Positions 1 to 8,751 of a stretch of 32,633 bases of DNA are shown one piece after another. This DNA comes from Candidatus Zixiibacteriota bacterium. GTDB lineage: Bacteria > Zixibacteria > MSB-5A5 > GN15 > FEB-12. The notes under the pieces were generated by a model. It searched no databases. It was not told where the DNA came from and was given only the letters and a program-made list of their open reading frames with translations. Both the position numbers and the translations under genes were made by a program. The stretch is taken from assembly GCA_021163775.1 (NCBI GenBank), contig JAGGTI010000028.1, positions 1 through 32,633 on the forward strand, read 5' to 3'. The first letter of the stretch is position 1, and each line of letters begins with the position of its first letter.

Positions 1-128
1 TGGTACTCAATATCTCAGTAGGTTTCTACCTGATGTCTTCGCTGGCCTACTATTTATTCTTTCGCCGTTCTGAACAGAGACGCCAGGATCAACACGGCTG
101 GCACATTCCAGAGGATATTATATCATGA
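1..128 (+). CDS. C-terminal tail of an unidentified membrane protein (5' end outside window)
   Basis: An open frame enters from the left edge (first full codon at base 3) and stops with TGA at 126-128, giving 41 visible residues. The first about 20 are hydrophobic and aromatic and look like one membrane-spanning helix. A short charged tail follows, rich in Arg, Gln and Asp and ending in EDIIS, which is probably cytoplasmic. The stop overlaps the trpC start (ATG at 125), so the gene is very likely co-transcribed and translationally coupled with the trp genes. Too little remains to name it. It does not resemble the end of anthranilate phosphoribosyltransferase (TrpD), the enzyme often found upstream of trpC. 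Confidence 0.6.
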   Translation, partial: VLNISVGFYLMSSLAYYLFFRRSEQRRQDQHGWHIPEDIIS

Positions 129-901
129 GCGTCCTCAATAAGATAGCGGCCAATCGTCGCAAGGAAATCGAACGCCTCAAGATTGATCAACCGTTGGAAG
201 GTTTCATCGATAATCTGGAGAATCTACCGCCATCGAAATTCAAAGCGGCTCTGGAAGTCACCGAGAGAGTGAATATTATAGCGGAGATTAAAAAAGGGTC
301 GCCATCGAAAGGGATATTGCGCCCCGATCTTGACCCAGGCATTTTAGCGCGGGAGTATGCCAAAGGTGGCGCGGCGGCGTTGTCAGTTCTGACTGAAACT
401 AAACATTTCTATGGCAGTTATGACAATCTCAAACAGGCGCATGCGGCAGTAAGTTTGCCGGTGCTTTGCAAAGATTTTGTGGTTGACCGCTATCAGTTGT
501 TCCATGCGCGCAGTCTTCTGGCCGATGCTGTTCTGTTGATCGTCGCCCTGCACTCACCCGATGAACTGACCCGACACCTCCGATTGGCACATAAGATTGG
601 TATCGATTGCCTGGTTGAAGTACACGATGAGGTCGAACTCGATATTGCGCTTGGGGCGGGGGCGGTAATTATTGGTGTCAATAATCGCAACCTGAAAGAT
701 TTTACGATTTCACTCGAAACCAGTGAACGCTTAGCCGCGAAGATGCCAAACAACATTATCCGCGTGGCAGAATCGGGTATCGACTCATCTTCTGATATCA
801 CACGATTGCAACAAGCTGGATACAATTGTTTCCTGATCGGTGAAACGTTGGTGATGGCAAACGACCCGGTGAAGAAACTGTGGGAGTTAACTTCAGTATG
901 A
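125..901 (+). CDS. trpC: Indole-3-glycerol-phosphate synthase
   Basis: This cytoplasmic TIM-barrel enzyme closes the indole ring, converting carboxyphenylaminodeoxyribulose phosphate to indole-3-glycerol phosphate in tryptophan synthesis. At 258 residues it has normal single-function length and is not fused to TrpF. Family motifs run in order: AEIKKGSPSKG (about 53-63, with the catalytic Glu54 and Lys56), SVLTE (about 87-91), LCKDF (about 114-118, catalytic Lys116), the GVNNRNL strand, the VAESGI loop and the C-terminal FLIGE phosphate-binding strand. The ATG at 125 is preceded by GAGGA at 111-115 with good spacing, and it overlaps the stop of the upstream membrane protein. Its own stop overlaps trpF. 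The identification is secure. Confidence 0.97.
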   Translation: MSVLNKIAANRRKEIERLKIDQPLEGFIDNLENLPPSKFKAALEVTERVNIIAEIKKGSPSKGILRPDLDPGILAREYAKGGAAALSVLTETKHFYGSYDNLKQAHAAVSLPVLCKDFVVDRYQLFHARSLLADAVLLIVALHSPDELTRHLRLAHKIGIDCLVEVHDEVELDIALGAGAVIIGVNNRNLKDFTISLETSERLAAKMPNNIIRVAESGIDSSSDITRLQQAGYNCFLIGETLVMANDPVKKLWELTSV

Positions 902-1533
902 GTCGATTTAGTGTCAAGGTGTGTGGGGTCACACGAACAAAAGATGCCACCCTGATAGCCAGGTTGGGGAGCGATATGGTCGGCATGATTTTCTACCGGA
1001 AATCAAAGCGATTTGTTACGCAGAAAGCGGCCAGGGAGATAATCGGTGTTTTGCCGCCGACCGTTTCAAGAGTCGGTGTGTTTGTTGATGAAAGCCTGTC
1101 CAAAATACTACGCATAGCCGACAAACTTCGGCTTGACTATATCCAGTTGCACGGTTGTGAACCGGCTTCTTATGTTACCAAACTACAGCGTGAAGGGTAC
1201 CGTGTTATCAAGGCATTTGCGATCAAAGCGCGGGTTGATTATCGGGCAGTGAAAAGATCTCGCGCTGATCTGTGTTTGCTCGATCATCGGACCGAACAAC
1301 TGGTTGGTGGAACCGGCAAGAGTTTTGACTGGCAAGTTCGGCCACAACGGAAGATCAACAATCTGGTATTGGCCGGGGGGATCACGGTCGATAATGTAGC
1401 AAAGGGCGTGGAACTGTTTGAGCCGCTGGTGGTCGATGTCAACAGCGGAGTCGAGACACGGCCAGGCATCAAATCAAATACCCGATTGAAAGTGTTCATA
1501 GCGGAGTGTGATCGGATCAGATATGGGAAGTAA
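898..1533 (+). CDS. trpF: Phosphoribosylanthranilate isomerase
   Basis: It catalyses the Amadori rearrangement of N-(5-phosphoribosyl)anthranilate to CdRP, the step before TrpC. Visible motifs are KVCGVTR near the N-terminus (catalytic Cys9), YIQLHG, LLDHRTE with the likely catalytic acid Asp129, [15 protein letters not shown] and VDVNSGVE, all typical of the family. I chose ATG at 898 (211 residues). It forms the same ATGA overlap with the trpC stop that recurs in this cluster, and it has GGGAG at 882-886 upstream. A GTG at 880 would add six non-conserved residues. The 3' end overlaps the start of trpB by 11 bases. Confidence 0.96.
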   Translation: MSRFSVKVCGVTRTKDATLIARLGSDMVGMIFYRKSKRFVTQKAAREIIGVLPPTVSRVGVFVDESLSKILRIADKLRLDYIQLHGCEPASYVTKLQREGYRVIKAFAIKARVDYRAVKRSRADLCLLDHRTEQLVGGTGKSFDWQVRPQRKINNLVLAGGITVDNVAKGVELFEPLVVDVNSGVETRPGIKSNTRLKVFIAECDRIRYGK

Positions 1534-2728
1534 ATTAGAAACCGGACCGAATCGACGTGGACGTTTTGGTGTCTACGGCGGGCGTTACGTGCCCGAAACG
1601 GTCATGTTCGCACTTGATGAGTTGGAATCCGCCTATCGTGGGTTTAGACGCGATCGTACTTTCCAAAACGAACTGAAACAATACTTGCGGGATTATGTCG
1701 GTCGTCCAACCCCGCTCTACTTTGCGGAACGATTCACCGAGCATCTTGGTGGGCCTAAAGTTTGGTTCAAGCGCGAAGATCTCAATCACACTGGCGCGCA
1801 CAAAATAAACAATACAGTCGGACAGATCCTGCTCGCTCGCGCTATGGGCAAACAGCGGATCATCGCCGAAACAGGTGCCGGACAACACGGTTTGGCCACC
1901 GCCACGGTATGTGCCCGATTCGGTATGAACTGTGTCGTCTATATGGGCGAAGAAGACATACACCGCCAGGCTCCCAATGTTGAAAAAATGAATCTTCTCG
2001 GGGCCAAGGTTGTCCCGGTGTCCTCCGGATCGGCCACGCTCAAGGACGCCACCAGTGAGGCGCTCCGTGACTGGGTAACAAATGTTCGTTCGACTTTCTA
2101 CATCATAGGATCAGTTGTCGGGCCGCACCCGTATCCCATGATAGTACGTGATTTTCAGACGATAATCGGCAAGGAGACACGACGCCAATCGCTCAAACAA
2201 ATTGGGCATCTGCCGCATGCGCTGGTTGCCTGTGTGGGGGGTGGGTCAAACGCTCTCGGCCTGTTCACCGCTTTTATGAGTGACGATAAGGTTAAGATGA
2301 TTGGAGTTGAAGCGGGCGGTAAAGGCCTTGGCAGTGGGCAACATGCGGCAACAATTCGCAAGGGCAAACCGGGTGTCTTGCACGGATCATATAGCTACTT
2401 GATCTACGACAACGATGGCCAGGTGGTTCTGCCGCACTCGATCTCAGCCGGGTTGGATTATCCCGGTGTCGGTCCCGAACACTCAGCTTTGGCTGATATC
2501 GGCCGGGTCGAATACGGTTCAGCAACCGACAAAGATACACTCCGGGCATTCCGATTGGTTTCACAGCTTGAGGGAATCATCCCGGCGATGGAAACGGCGC
2601 ACGCTCTGGCCTGGGTTGTTCGTAATCGTAAAAAGTTCAAACCAAGTCAGCACATTGTGGTCTGTTTCTCAGGGCGCGGCGACAAAGATATGCCGATCCT
2701 GCGGGCTGAGAGTGAGAAACACCAATGA
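1523..2728 (+). CDS. trpB: Tryptophan synthase beta subunit
   Basis: This PLP enzyme condenses indole with L-serine to form tryptophan and works as an alpha2beta2 complex with TrpA. The protein is 401 residues, the usual TrpB1 length. The N-terminus has [23 protein letters not shown] carries the PLP lysine (Lys94). AETGAGQHG, the phosphate-binding GGGSNA loop, [11 protein letters not shown] and a C-terminal FSGRGDKD complete the signature. ATG at 1523 places the conserved N-terminus as in homologues; a GTG at 1508 is possible but adds only five residues. The start lies inside the trpF end and the stop overlaps trpA (ATGA), which suits production of equal amounts of the two subunits. Confidence 0.98.
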   Translation: MGSKLETGPNRRGRFGVYGGRYVPETVMFALDELESAYRGFRRDRTFQNELKQYLRDYVGRPTPLYFAERFTEHLGGPKVWFKREDLNHTGAHKINNTVGQILLARAMGKQRIIAETGAGQHGLATATVCARFGMNCVVYMGEEDIHRQAPNVEKMNLLGAKVVPVSSGSATLKDATSEALRDWVTNVRSTFYIIGSVVGPHPYPMIVRDFQTIIGKETRRQSLKQIGHLPHALVACVGGGSNALGLFTAFMSDDKVKMIGVEAGGKGLGSGQHAATIRKGKPGVLHGSYSYLIYDNDGQVVLPHSISAGLDYPGVGPEHSALADIGRVEYGSATDKDTLRAFRLVSQLEGIIPAMETAHALAWVVRNRKKFKPSQHIVVCFSGRGDKDMPILRAESEKHQ

Positions 2729-3513
2729 ACAGGATCTCGCGGTTGATTGCGATGCGTGGCCGACACAAGCTACTGGTGCCCTTCTTTACGAGCGGATACC
2801 CCAAAGCGAAGGGTGCGCTTGATCTGATCAGGGCTGGAATCGATGCCGGTGCTGACATGATCGAGATCGGTATGCCGTTTTCTGATCCTATGGCTGATGG
2901 TCCCGAAATACAGCTTTCTTCTGGAGTGGCACTATCGAATGGTATCAATATGACGGACACACTGCGTCTCGTGGAAGCGGTACGTAGATATAGTGATATC
3001 CCACTTGTTCTAATGGGATACTTTAATCCGATCTTTGCCTTTGGAATCAACCGGTTCGCTAAATCCGTATCTACATGTGGAGCCGATGGCTTGATTATTC
3101 CCGACCTTCCTTTTGATGAAGCTGACGAACTCAGTCGATCTGCCGTACAAAACAACCTGTCGTGTGTGTACCTGATTGCTCCGACCAGCTCGGCCGAACG
3201 AGTCGAGAAAATTGATCGCGCCTGTACTGATTTTGTTTACGCGGTGACTGTTACCGGCGTAACCGGAGCGGGAACCCGTTTTGACCGATCCACAGACAGC
3301 TATCTGAAATCTCTGAGACAACGTCTCAAAAAGCCATTTGTGGCTGGTTTCGGTGTCTCATCGCCAGCTTCAGCCGCCAGATTGGCCCGGTATGCCGATG
3401 GTGTGGTGATCGGTTCGGCTTTAATTCGTGCTTTTAGATTAGCAAAAAACCAACGTTCAGGACTTAAAGAAGTATCCCGCCTGCTTGGCGATATCAGGCA
3501 CACCCTTGATTGA
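2725..3513 (+). CDS. trpA: Tryptophan synthase alpha subunit
   Basis: It cleaves indole-3-glycerol phosphate to indole and glyceraldehyde-3-phosphate and channels indole to TrpB. At 262 residues it is a standard TIM barrel. The catalytic pair is present: Glu47 in [10 protein letters not shown] and Asp58 in [31 protein letters not shown], the VTGVTGAG loop and GFGVSS (phosphate-binding Gly) follow in order, with GVVIGSALI near the end. ATG at 2725 overlaps the trpB stop. It is the last gene of the trpCFBA run; 92 bases without a convincing terminator separate it from argS, so read-through is plausible. Confidence 0.97.
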   Translation: MNRISRLIAMRGRHKLLVPFFTSGYPKAKGALDLIRAGIDAGADMIEIGMPFSDPMADGPEIQLSSGVALSNGINMTDTLRLVEAVRRYSDIPLVLMGYFNPIFAFGINRFAKSVSTCGADGLIIPDLPFDEADELSRSAVQNNLSCVYLIAPTSSAERVEKIDRACTDFVYAVTVTGVTGAGTRFDRSTDSYLKSLRQRLKKPFVAGFGVSSPASAARLARYADGVVIGSALIRAFRLAKNQRSGLKEVSRLLGDIRHTLD

Positions 3514-3605
3514 TCTACAGCGATCATTCCACATATATTATTGATTGCGATCCGCCTTTCAATTTGAGATATTAGGCCTTCTTTGGAGATGGGTAAGGCA
3601 CTAAG

Positions 3606-5420
3606 ATGGCTAAGGACAAATACAAAGAGATTTTCGCTGGGGCAACAGCGGATGCATTCCGAATCGTTTTTCCTGAGACATATAAGTCTGAGGGAGATTC
3701 CGGACCGTTTTTCGCTGAAACAGTCTATGATGCTTTGGTGGTTCCAAAGGATCCATCAATGGGCCGTTTCTGTTTGCCGGTTTTTCCATACGCGCGACTC
3801 CTAAAACAAGCCCCGCCACAAATCGCGTTGCAGATTTCCGAAGCGGCCAATCGAATTCTGATTGAGAATGACAAGTCAGAACTGGTCAAATCAGAACCTG
3901 TCGGCGGTTTTCTGAACGCGCGGGTGTCGGCTGTGGCGATAACCCGTAGCACGTTAACAACGATTTTGCGCCAGGAAAATAACTACGGCGACAGCGAATT
4001 AGATGAAGATCAAACCTACTTGGTTGAGTACTCTTCTCCGAATATTGCCAAGCCGTTTGGAATTGGACACCTTCGTTCAACCATCCTCGGGAATTCTCTG
4101 AAACGGATTAACAAGAAGCTTGGCTACAAAGTTGTTGGCATCAACTTTCCCGGAGATTGGGGTACCCAATTTGGTAAGATGATCGTCGCTTATAGCAAGT
4201 GGGGCGACGAAAACACCCTCAAAGGTGAGGCCGTCAAGAATCTTCTCAAACTATACGTACGATTCCACCGTGAGGCGCACGGAGACGATACTCTCAACGA
4301 AGATGCGCGTCAGGCGTTTGCGGCCCTGGAAAACGGCGAACCCGATGCGGTACGGTTGTGGAAATTGTTCAAGAAAGTGTCCAACGCTGAGTTTGATCGG
4401 ATATACAAAATGCTCGGGGTACATTTCGACTGGGTCTGTGGTGAATCGGACCTGAACGACAAAATGGAACCGATGATTGAACGGCTTCGTCGGGCGCAGT
4501 TGACATCGCACTCAGAGGGGGCATTGATTGTTGATCTTGAAGATGAGCAATTACCACCAGTACTTTTGAGGAAATCTGATGGGGCCACTCTGTATGCTAC
4601 CCGTGATCTGGCTGGCCTGGCCTACCGGTGGGAGAAGTACCACGGTTTCCACAAATCATTGTATGTTGTCAACGTTGCCCAAGTGGATCATTTCAAGCAG
4701 TGTTTCAAGGCTGTCGCTATGCTGGAGGAAGCCGAACGCTTAGCGACTGATGAGCGCATGACCGGACGGGTGAAACATGTTGACTTTGGTTGGGTTAAAT
4801 TTGACGGACAGATGATGTCAACCCGCAAAGGCAATACGGTTCTTTTGGAAGAGGTAATCGACAAGGCAACTGATCTTGCGGGTCAAATAATTCGCGATAA
4901 GAATCCTGACTTGAAAAATCTCGAGGACACCGCAAGAATGATCGGGGTAGGGGCGGTGATTTTCTCGCAGATATCGGTTCGGAGCCAGCGCGATATTGAT
5001 TTACGTTGGGCGGAAGTGCTCAATTTCGAAGGCGAAACCGGACCATACTTGCAATATACTCACGCCCGACTTTGCTCGATTCTGCGCAGGTACGGTCAGG
5101 ACATCCCGACGGTAATAGAATTCGATTTACTTGACCAACCTGAAGAACAGCGAGTGATTGAACTTTTGGCTGATTTCCCTGAAGTGGTCGGCGACGCATC
5201 AGAACAATATGAACCGTACTTTATCGCGGCTTACTTGCTGAAATTGGCGGCGGCTTTTAACCGTGTATATCAGCGTAAAGATAAGAATAATCGAATTGAT
5301 AAGATAATCTCTGACGATGAGAAGCTCACTGGCGCGCGAGTTGCGTTAGTTCAAGCAGTGGTAATCGTTATCAAAGAGGGACTGCGACTTTTGGGCTTGC
5401 AGGCTCCTGAGGCGATGTGA
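3606..5420 (+). CDS. argS: Arginyl-tRNA synthetase
   Basis: This class Ia synthetase charges tRNA-Arg. At 604 residues it is within the family range. The N-terminal additional (tRNA D-loop binding) domain spans about 1-115. The Rossmann catalytic core starts near YSSPNIAKPF, followed by GDWGTQFG. The KMSKS-loop equivalent is MSTRKGN (about 404-410). The DALR anticodon-binding domain begins around YLQYTHARL. The HIGH signature reads Gly152-Ile-Gly-His155, so the first histidine is missing; see findings. The ATG at 3606 follows GGAG/AAGG-like sequence at 3585-3597. The gene sits between the trp and aro blocks in the same direction and may be transcribed with either. Confidence 0.97.
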   Translation: MAKDKYKEIFAGATADAFRIVFPETYKSEGDSGPFFAETVYDALVVPKDPSMGRFCLPVFPYARLLKQAPPQIALQISEAANRILIENDKSELVKSEPVGGFLNARVSAVAITRSTLTTILRQENNYGDSELDEDQTYLVEYSSPNIAKPFGIGHLRSTILGNSLKRINKKLGYKVVGINFPGDWGTQFGKMIVAYSKWGDENTLKGEAVKNLLKLYVRFHREAHGDDTLNEDARQAFAALENGEPDAVRLWKLFKKVSNAEFDRIYKMLGVHFDWVCGESDLNDKMEPMIERLRRAQLTSHSEGALIVDLEDEQLPPVLLRKSDGATLYATRDLAGLAYRWEKYHGFHKSLYVVNVAQVDHFKQCFKAVAMLEEAERLATDERMTGRVKHVDFGWVKFDGQMMSTRKGNTVLLEEVIDKATDLAGQIIRDKNPDLKNLEDTARMIGVGAVIFSQISVRSQRDIDLRWAEVLNFEGETGPYLQYTHARLCSILRRYGQDIPTVIEFDLLDQPEEQRVIELLADFPEVVGDASEQYEPYFIAAYLLKLAAAFNRVYQRKDKNNRIDKIISDDEKLTGARVALVQAVVIVIKEGLRLLGLQAPEAM

Positions 5421-5445
5421 TCAATTCGAAACGGATATGAAACGG

Positions 5446-5451
5446 TATAAT
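5446..5451 (+). promoter_or_regulatory. Possible -10 box upstream of aroF
   Basis: A perfect TATAAT lies in the 102-base gap between argS and the aroF start. No good TTGACA-like box stands at 16-18 bases upstream; the nearest partial match, TTCGAA at 5425, leaves only 15 bases. It could start transcription of the aro block with a leader of about 65 bases. The call rests on one hexamer in AT-rich sequence and is weak. Confidence 0.28.
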
Positions 5452-5522
5452 TACAACAAGGACAGGCAATCTATCATAATGAAAATGCGGTGTCCTGAAA
5501 TACTCTTCTTAAGGAATTGTCC

Positions 5523-6539
5523 ATGTTAGTAGTTATGGAGCATGAGGCTACCCCGGAACTGGTAGCCAAAGTGTGCGAAGAAATTAAAAAGCTTGGTTTG
5601 ACGGCGCATCCGATGCCTGGTGCTCAGCGCACTGCGATAGGTGTAACCGGCAACAAATCCAGGGTCGATTCTGACCGAATCGCCACCCTTACTGGTGTGC
5701 AAGAGATCATACATGTTACCCGTCCGTACAAACTGGTTAGCCGCGAATTCTATCCCGAAAATACGGTTGTCAATGTTGGTGGAGTACTGGTTGGGGGTAA
5801 TGAGTTCACTGTTATGGCCGGGCCTTGTTCGGTGGAGTCTGAGGATCAGTGCTTTGCAATTGCCGAATACGTAGTGAAGGCAGGCGCGAAAATCTTCCGT
5901 GGTGGAGCATTCAAACCTCGTACTTCACCGTACAGTTTTCAGGGATTAGGCGAGAAAGGGCTGGAGATTCTCGCCAAAGTGCGGGATAAGTTTGGTCTGA
6001 AAATCATCACTGAGGCAGTCGACACCGAGACGATTGAAATAGTAGCCCAGTACACCGACATCGTCCAGATTGGTGCCCGCAATATGCAGAATTTCTCGTT
6101 GTTGCGCAAAGCGGGACGATTGAAAACCCCGATTATGCTCAAGCGAGGACAGGCCGCGACGCTCGATGAATTCCTAATGGCGGCCGAGTATATTATGTCC
6201 GAGGGAAACCACAATGTCATCCTGTGCGAACGCGGGGTGCGTACATTCGCGGACCATTCACGGAACACACTTGATCTTTCCGCGGTACCATTCATCAAGC
6301 GAAACAGTCACCTGCCAATTATCACTGACCCATCGCACGGGACCGGTCGACGAGAAATAGTTATTCCGATGGCACGAGCCTCAATTGCGGCAGGCGCGGA
6401 CGGACTTATTGTAGAAGTGCATCATCAGCCTGAAAAGGCGCTCTCCGATGGTGCTCAATCGTTGACCCCGATTATGCTTGAACAGTTGATGAATGAAATG
6501 CGCCGTCTGGCACCAGTCGTGGACAGGACCTGTTCGTGA
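5523..6539 (+). CDS. aroF: DAHP synthase (type I-beta, with N-terminal ferredoxin-like domain)
   Basis: It makes 3-deoxy-D-arabino-heptulosonate-7-phosphate from PEP and erythrose-4-phosphate, the entry step of the shikimate pathway. The 338-residue protein has a ferredoxin-like domain at about 1-70, then a TIM barrel. Metal ligands typical of the family are visible: Cys102 in AGPCSVES, His272 in DPSHGTG, Glu298 in VEVHH and Asp309 in SDGAQSL. FKPRTSPYSFQG, QIGARNMQN, MLKRG and CERGVRTF are also present. In Thermotoga-type enzymes the N-terminal domain mediates feedback inhibition by aromatic amino acids, so the same is likely here. ATG at 5523 has AAGGA at 5511-5515; a TTG at 5517 is less likely. 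It overlaps aroA. Confidence 0.96.
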   Translation: MLVVMEHEATPELVAKVCEEIKKLGLTAHPMPGAQRTAIGVTGNKSRVDSDRIATLTGVQEIIHVTRPYKLVSREFYPENTVVNVGGVLVGGNEFTVMAGPCSVESEDQCFAIAEYVVKAGAKIFRGGAFKPRTSPYSFQGLGEKGLEILAKVRDKFGLKIITEAVDTETIEIVAQYTDIVQIGARNMQNFSLLRKAGRLKTPIMLKRGQAATLDEFLMAAEYIMSEGNHNVILCERGVRTFADHSRNTLDLSAVPFIKRNSHLPIITDPSHGTGRREIVIPMARASIAAGADGLIVEVHHQPEKALSDGAQSLTPIMLEQLMNEMRRLAPVVDRTCS

Positions 6540-7882
6540 AACGTGATCTCAAACCGGCCCGCAAAATAGGCGGTGCAATTTCAGTCCCGGGCGACAAGTC
6601 GATCGCACACCGGACAGCTCTGATGTCTATTTTATCTAACGGGCCGATTGATGTATCCGGTTTTCCTGACAATGCGGACTGTGCCGCTTCGCTTCGTGCC
6701 GCTGAATCGTTTGGTGTGACAGTAGAAAAACTTGCTGATAATCACGTGCGTTTACAACCACCAGACCAACCGAATATCGAGGCGGAGACAATTGTCGATT
6801 GCGGTAATTCGGGGACGACCACGCGCCTGCTGGCGGGCCTGGTCGCAGGTACCGATCTGGCGGTTATTTTGTCGGGCGATGAGTCGCTTTCAAGCCGACC
6901 TATGAAACGAATTGTCGAGCCGCTTACAGCTATGGGAGCCGAATTGATCGACTCCGAAGGACACCTTCCCATAACCGTTCGCGGCAGAAAACTGCTTCCT
7001 TTCGAATATCAGATGCCGGTAGCTTCGGCGCAGGTCAAGTCGGCTCTGCTTTTGGCAGGATTAGCGGCTGGCTGTTCGGTTACGATAAGGGAGGAATTCA
7101 TCACTCGTGACCACACCGAACTTATGCTCAGGCATTTAGGCACCAATATTGAGATTCGTGAGATCAAACCGATAATGGAGCCGGACCCTGTTGATCCGCG
7201 CAAGAAACGACGGGTGATGCCGGAATCGTTCCGTAAGGAAATCATTCTTGGAGCACGATCAAAATTGACTGGTGGTGAAATTGATATCCCAGGTGACATC
7301 TCCACCGCCGCATTTTATTTCGCCTTGGCGGCATTGTCAGGGCAAACCGTTACAGTCACCGACGTCGGGCTGAACCCCACACGTACTGCATTTTTGGATT
7401 ATCTTAAAGCGATCGGTTGCAAGGTCGAGATCGATAACCGCCTAATTGTCAGCGGCGAAGTGCGGGGCGATGTAACTGTTACCGGTGGTGAGTTGAAAGC
7501 GCGCAAGATTGCAGGCGAAACAACCGTTGGTTTGATTGATGAGATCCCTATTGTTGCTGTACTGGCGGCTTTTTCGGAAGGTGAGACAGTTATTCGCGAT
7601 GCCGCCGAGTTGCGAGTCAAGGAATCCAATCGCCTGGAAGCTATCGCACACAATCTGCGGGCGATGTCGGTTTCGTGCGGGGTGTTGGAGGATGGTCTTA
7701 TTATTGAAGGTAAGAAAGATCTTTCTGGCGGTGATTTCGTGTCGTTTGGGGATCATCGCATAGCGATGGCTTTTGCCATTGCCGCGCAAGGGGCAGTGGG
7801 ACCATCGACAATTGACAATCCTGAAGTGGTGGATATTTCCTGTCCGCAGTTTTTTGAACTGTTGGACCAAATAACACAATGA
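6536..7882 (+). CDS. aroA: EPSP synthase (3-phosphoshikimate 1-carboxyvinyltransferase)
   Basis: It transfers enolpyruvate from PEP to shikimate-3-phosphate, the sixth step of the shikimate pathway. The 448-residue protein shows both halves of the inside-out barrel. Lys21-Ser22 and Arg26 are in GDKSIAHR, GNSGTTTR spans 90-97 (with the glycine equivalent to E. coli Gly96 retained), VKSALLLAGL follows, then GDISTAAFY, LIDEIPIVAV, ELRVKESNR and FGDHRIAMA. A charged stretch of roughly 20 extra residues rich in Pro, Arg and Lys (about 215-235) lies before the GDIST motif and is not typical. Translation starts at GTG 6536, overlapping the aroF stop in a GTGA, and the stop overlaps aroE. Confidence 0.97.
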   Translation: MKRDLKPARKIGGAISVPGDKSIAHRTALMSILSNGPIDVSGFPDNADCAASLRAAESFGVTVEKLADNHVRLQPPDQPNIEAETIVDCGNSGTTTRLLAGLVAGTDLAVILSGDESLSSRPMKRIVEPLTAMGAELIDSEGHLPITVRGRKLLPFEYQMPVASAQVKSALLLAGLAAGCSVTIREEFITRDHTELMLRHLGTNIEIREIKPIMEPDPVDPRKKRRVMPESFRKEIILGARSKLTGGEIDIPGDISTAAFYFALAALSGQTVTVTDVGLNPTRTAFLDYLKAIGCKVEIDNRLIVSGEVRGDVTVTGGELKARKIAGETTVGLIDEIPIVAVLAAFSEGETVIRDAAELRVKESNRLEAIAHNLRAMSVSCGVLEDGLIIEGKKDLSGGDFVSFGDHRIAMAFAIAAQGAVGPSTIDNPEVVDISCPQFFELLDQITQ

Positions 7883-8730
7883 ACAAGCCTCTGCATTTTG
7901 CTTTGGTCGGGGAGAATATGTACTACTCGCAAATGCCGCGGATATTTGAGGCAATATCCAAGCATACTGGTCAGATTGGACAGTACGATCTGCATTCGGT
8001 CAATCGAACACAACTTGGTGAATGTGTGAATAGTTTGGTCTCCGAGGGTGTGAGTGGTTTTTCGGTGACGATTCCACACAAGCAGGCAGTTATTGAGTAT
8101 CTTGACGAAATATCCCCGATCGCCAAATCACTTATGGCGGTTAATTCAGTTGCTATCAAGAATGGTCGTTTGTTCGGCTATAACACCGATTCTTACGGTG
8201 TGACGTATACGTTTAAGCGGGCGTCAATTTCGTTAAATGAAGGCCCGGTTTTAATCTTTGGTAGTGGCGGGGCGGCCCGAGCGGTTATCTATGCGCTATG
8301 TCATGATTTTGGGATAAAACAATTCACGGTTTGCAACCGATCAAACGCTGGTCTGCGCACTTTCAAGCAAGAGATGAGTCAGGCGATGGTTTCAATCGAG
8401 ATTACTACTGTAATTGACACTGATGATCAGGATGAAAAGACTGGGGCCTCTCCGACTATTGTGATCAACTGTACACCGCTCGGAGGCGCGAATCATCCGG
8501 ATACCGCACCGTTTGAGCTTGAACATAATTGGTCTGGTGTACAGTGCTATTTTGACCTGAACTATAACGAGAACAACCGGGCAATCAATCTGATGCGGGA
8601 ACAGTCGGTGCCGGTTGTCGATGGTTCGGTGATGTTGGTAGCCCAGGCGCTGAAATCTTTTGAACTCTGGACCGGAGATAGCGTAGATTTCGAACCAGTC
8701 TATAAAGATGTTTTCGGCAAGGGTGAATAA
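7879..8730 (+). CDS. aroE: Shikimate dehydrogenase (NADP+)
   Basis: It reduces 3-dehydroshikimate to shikimate. At 283 residues it has standard length. The catalytic Lys68 lies in TIPHK and Asp104 in YNTDS. The NADP-binding GSGGAARA loop follows, then a CNR motif, NCTPLGG, and a C-terminal QALKSFELWTG typical of AroE. The shikimate-binding S-x-S motif near the N-terminus reads Ser17-Gln-Met19, so the second serine is a methionine; see findings. Its place between aroA and aroK, with an ATGA overlap with aroA, supports a normal pathway role. A quinate-dehydrogenase-like specificity cannot be excluded. Confidence 0.93.
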   Translation: MNKPLHFALVGENMYYSQMPRIFEAISKHTGQIGQYDLHSVNRTQLGECVNSLVSEGVSGFSVTIPHKQAVIEYLDEISPIAKSLMAVNSVAIKNGRLFGYNTDSYGVTYTFKRASISLNEGPVLIFGSGGAARAVIYALCHDFGIKQFTVCNRSNAGLRTFKQEMSQAMVSIEITTVIDTDDQDEKTGASPTIVINCTPLGGANHPDTAPFELEHNWSGVQCYFDLNYNENNRAINLMREQSVPVVDGSVMLVAQALKSFELWTGDSVDFEPVYKDVFGKGE

Positions 8731-8751
8731 TTAACTGTCAGGGTTGGTAAA

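Noticed and set aside
1535-1963. Long minus-strand ORF (142 codons) opposite trpB
   Set aside because: It is a frame shadow of a strongly conserved gene; no family motif and no ribosome site. The same applies to other antisense ORFs in the window.
4812-4832. MSTRKGN in ArgRS as an abnormal KMSKS
   Set aside because: Such degenerate KMSKS loops are usual in many ArgRS proteins, so it is not a defect.
5437-5529. A 30-codon ORF before aroF with two early tyrosines, as a possible attenuator leader peptide
   Set aside because: It has no ribosome site, only two Tyr and one Phe, and no terminator/antiterminator hairpins follow; it also overlaps the aroF start. Probably chance.
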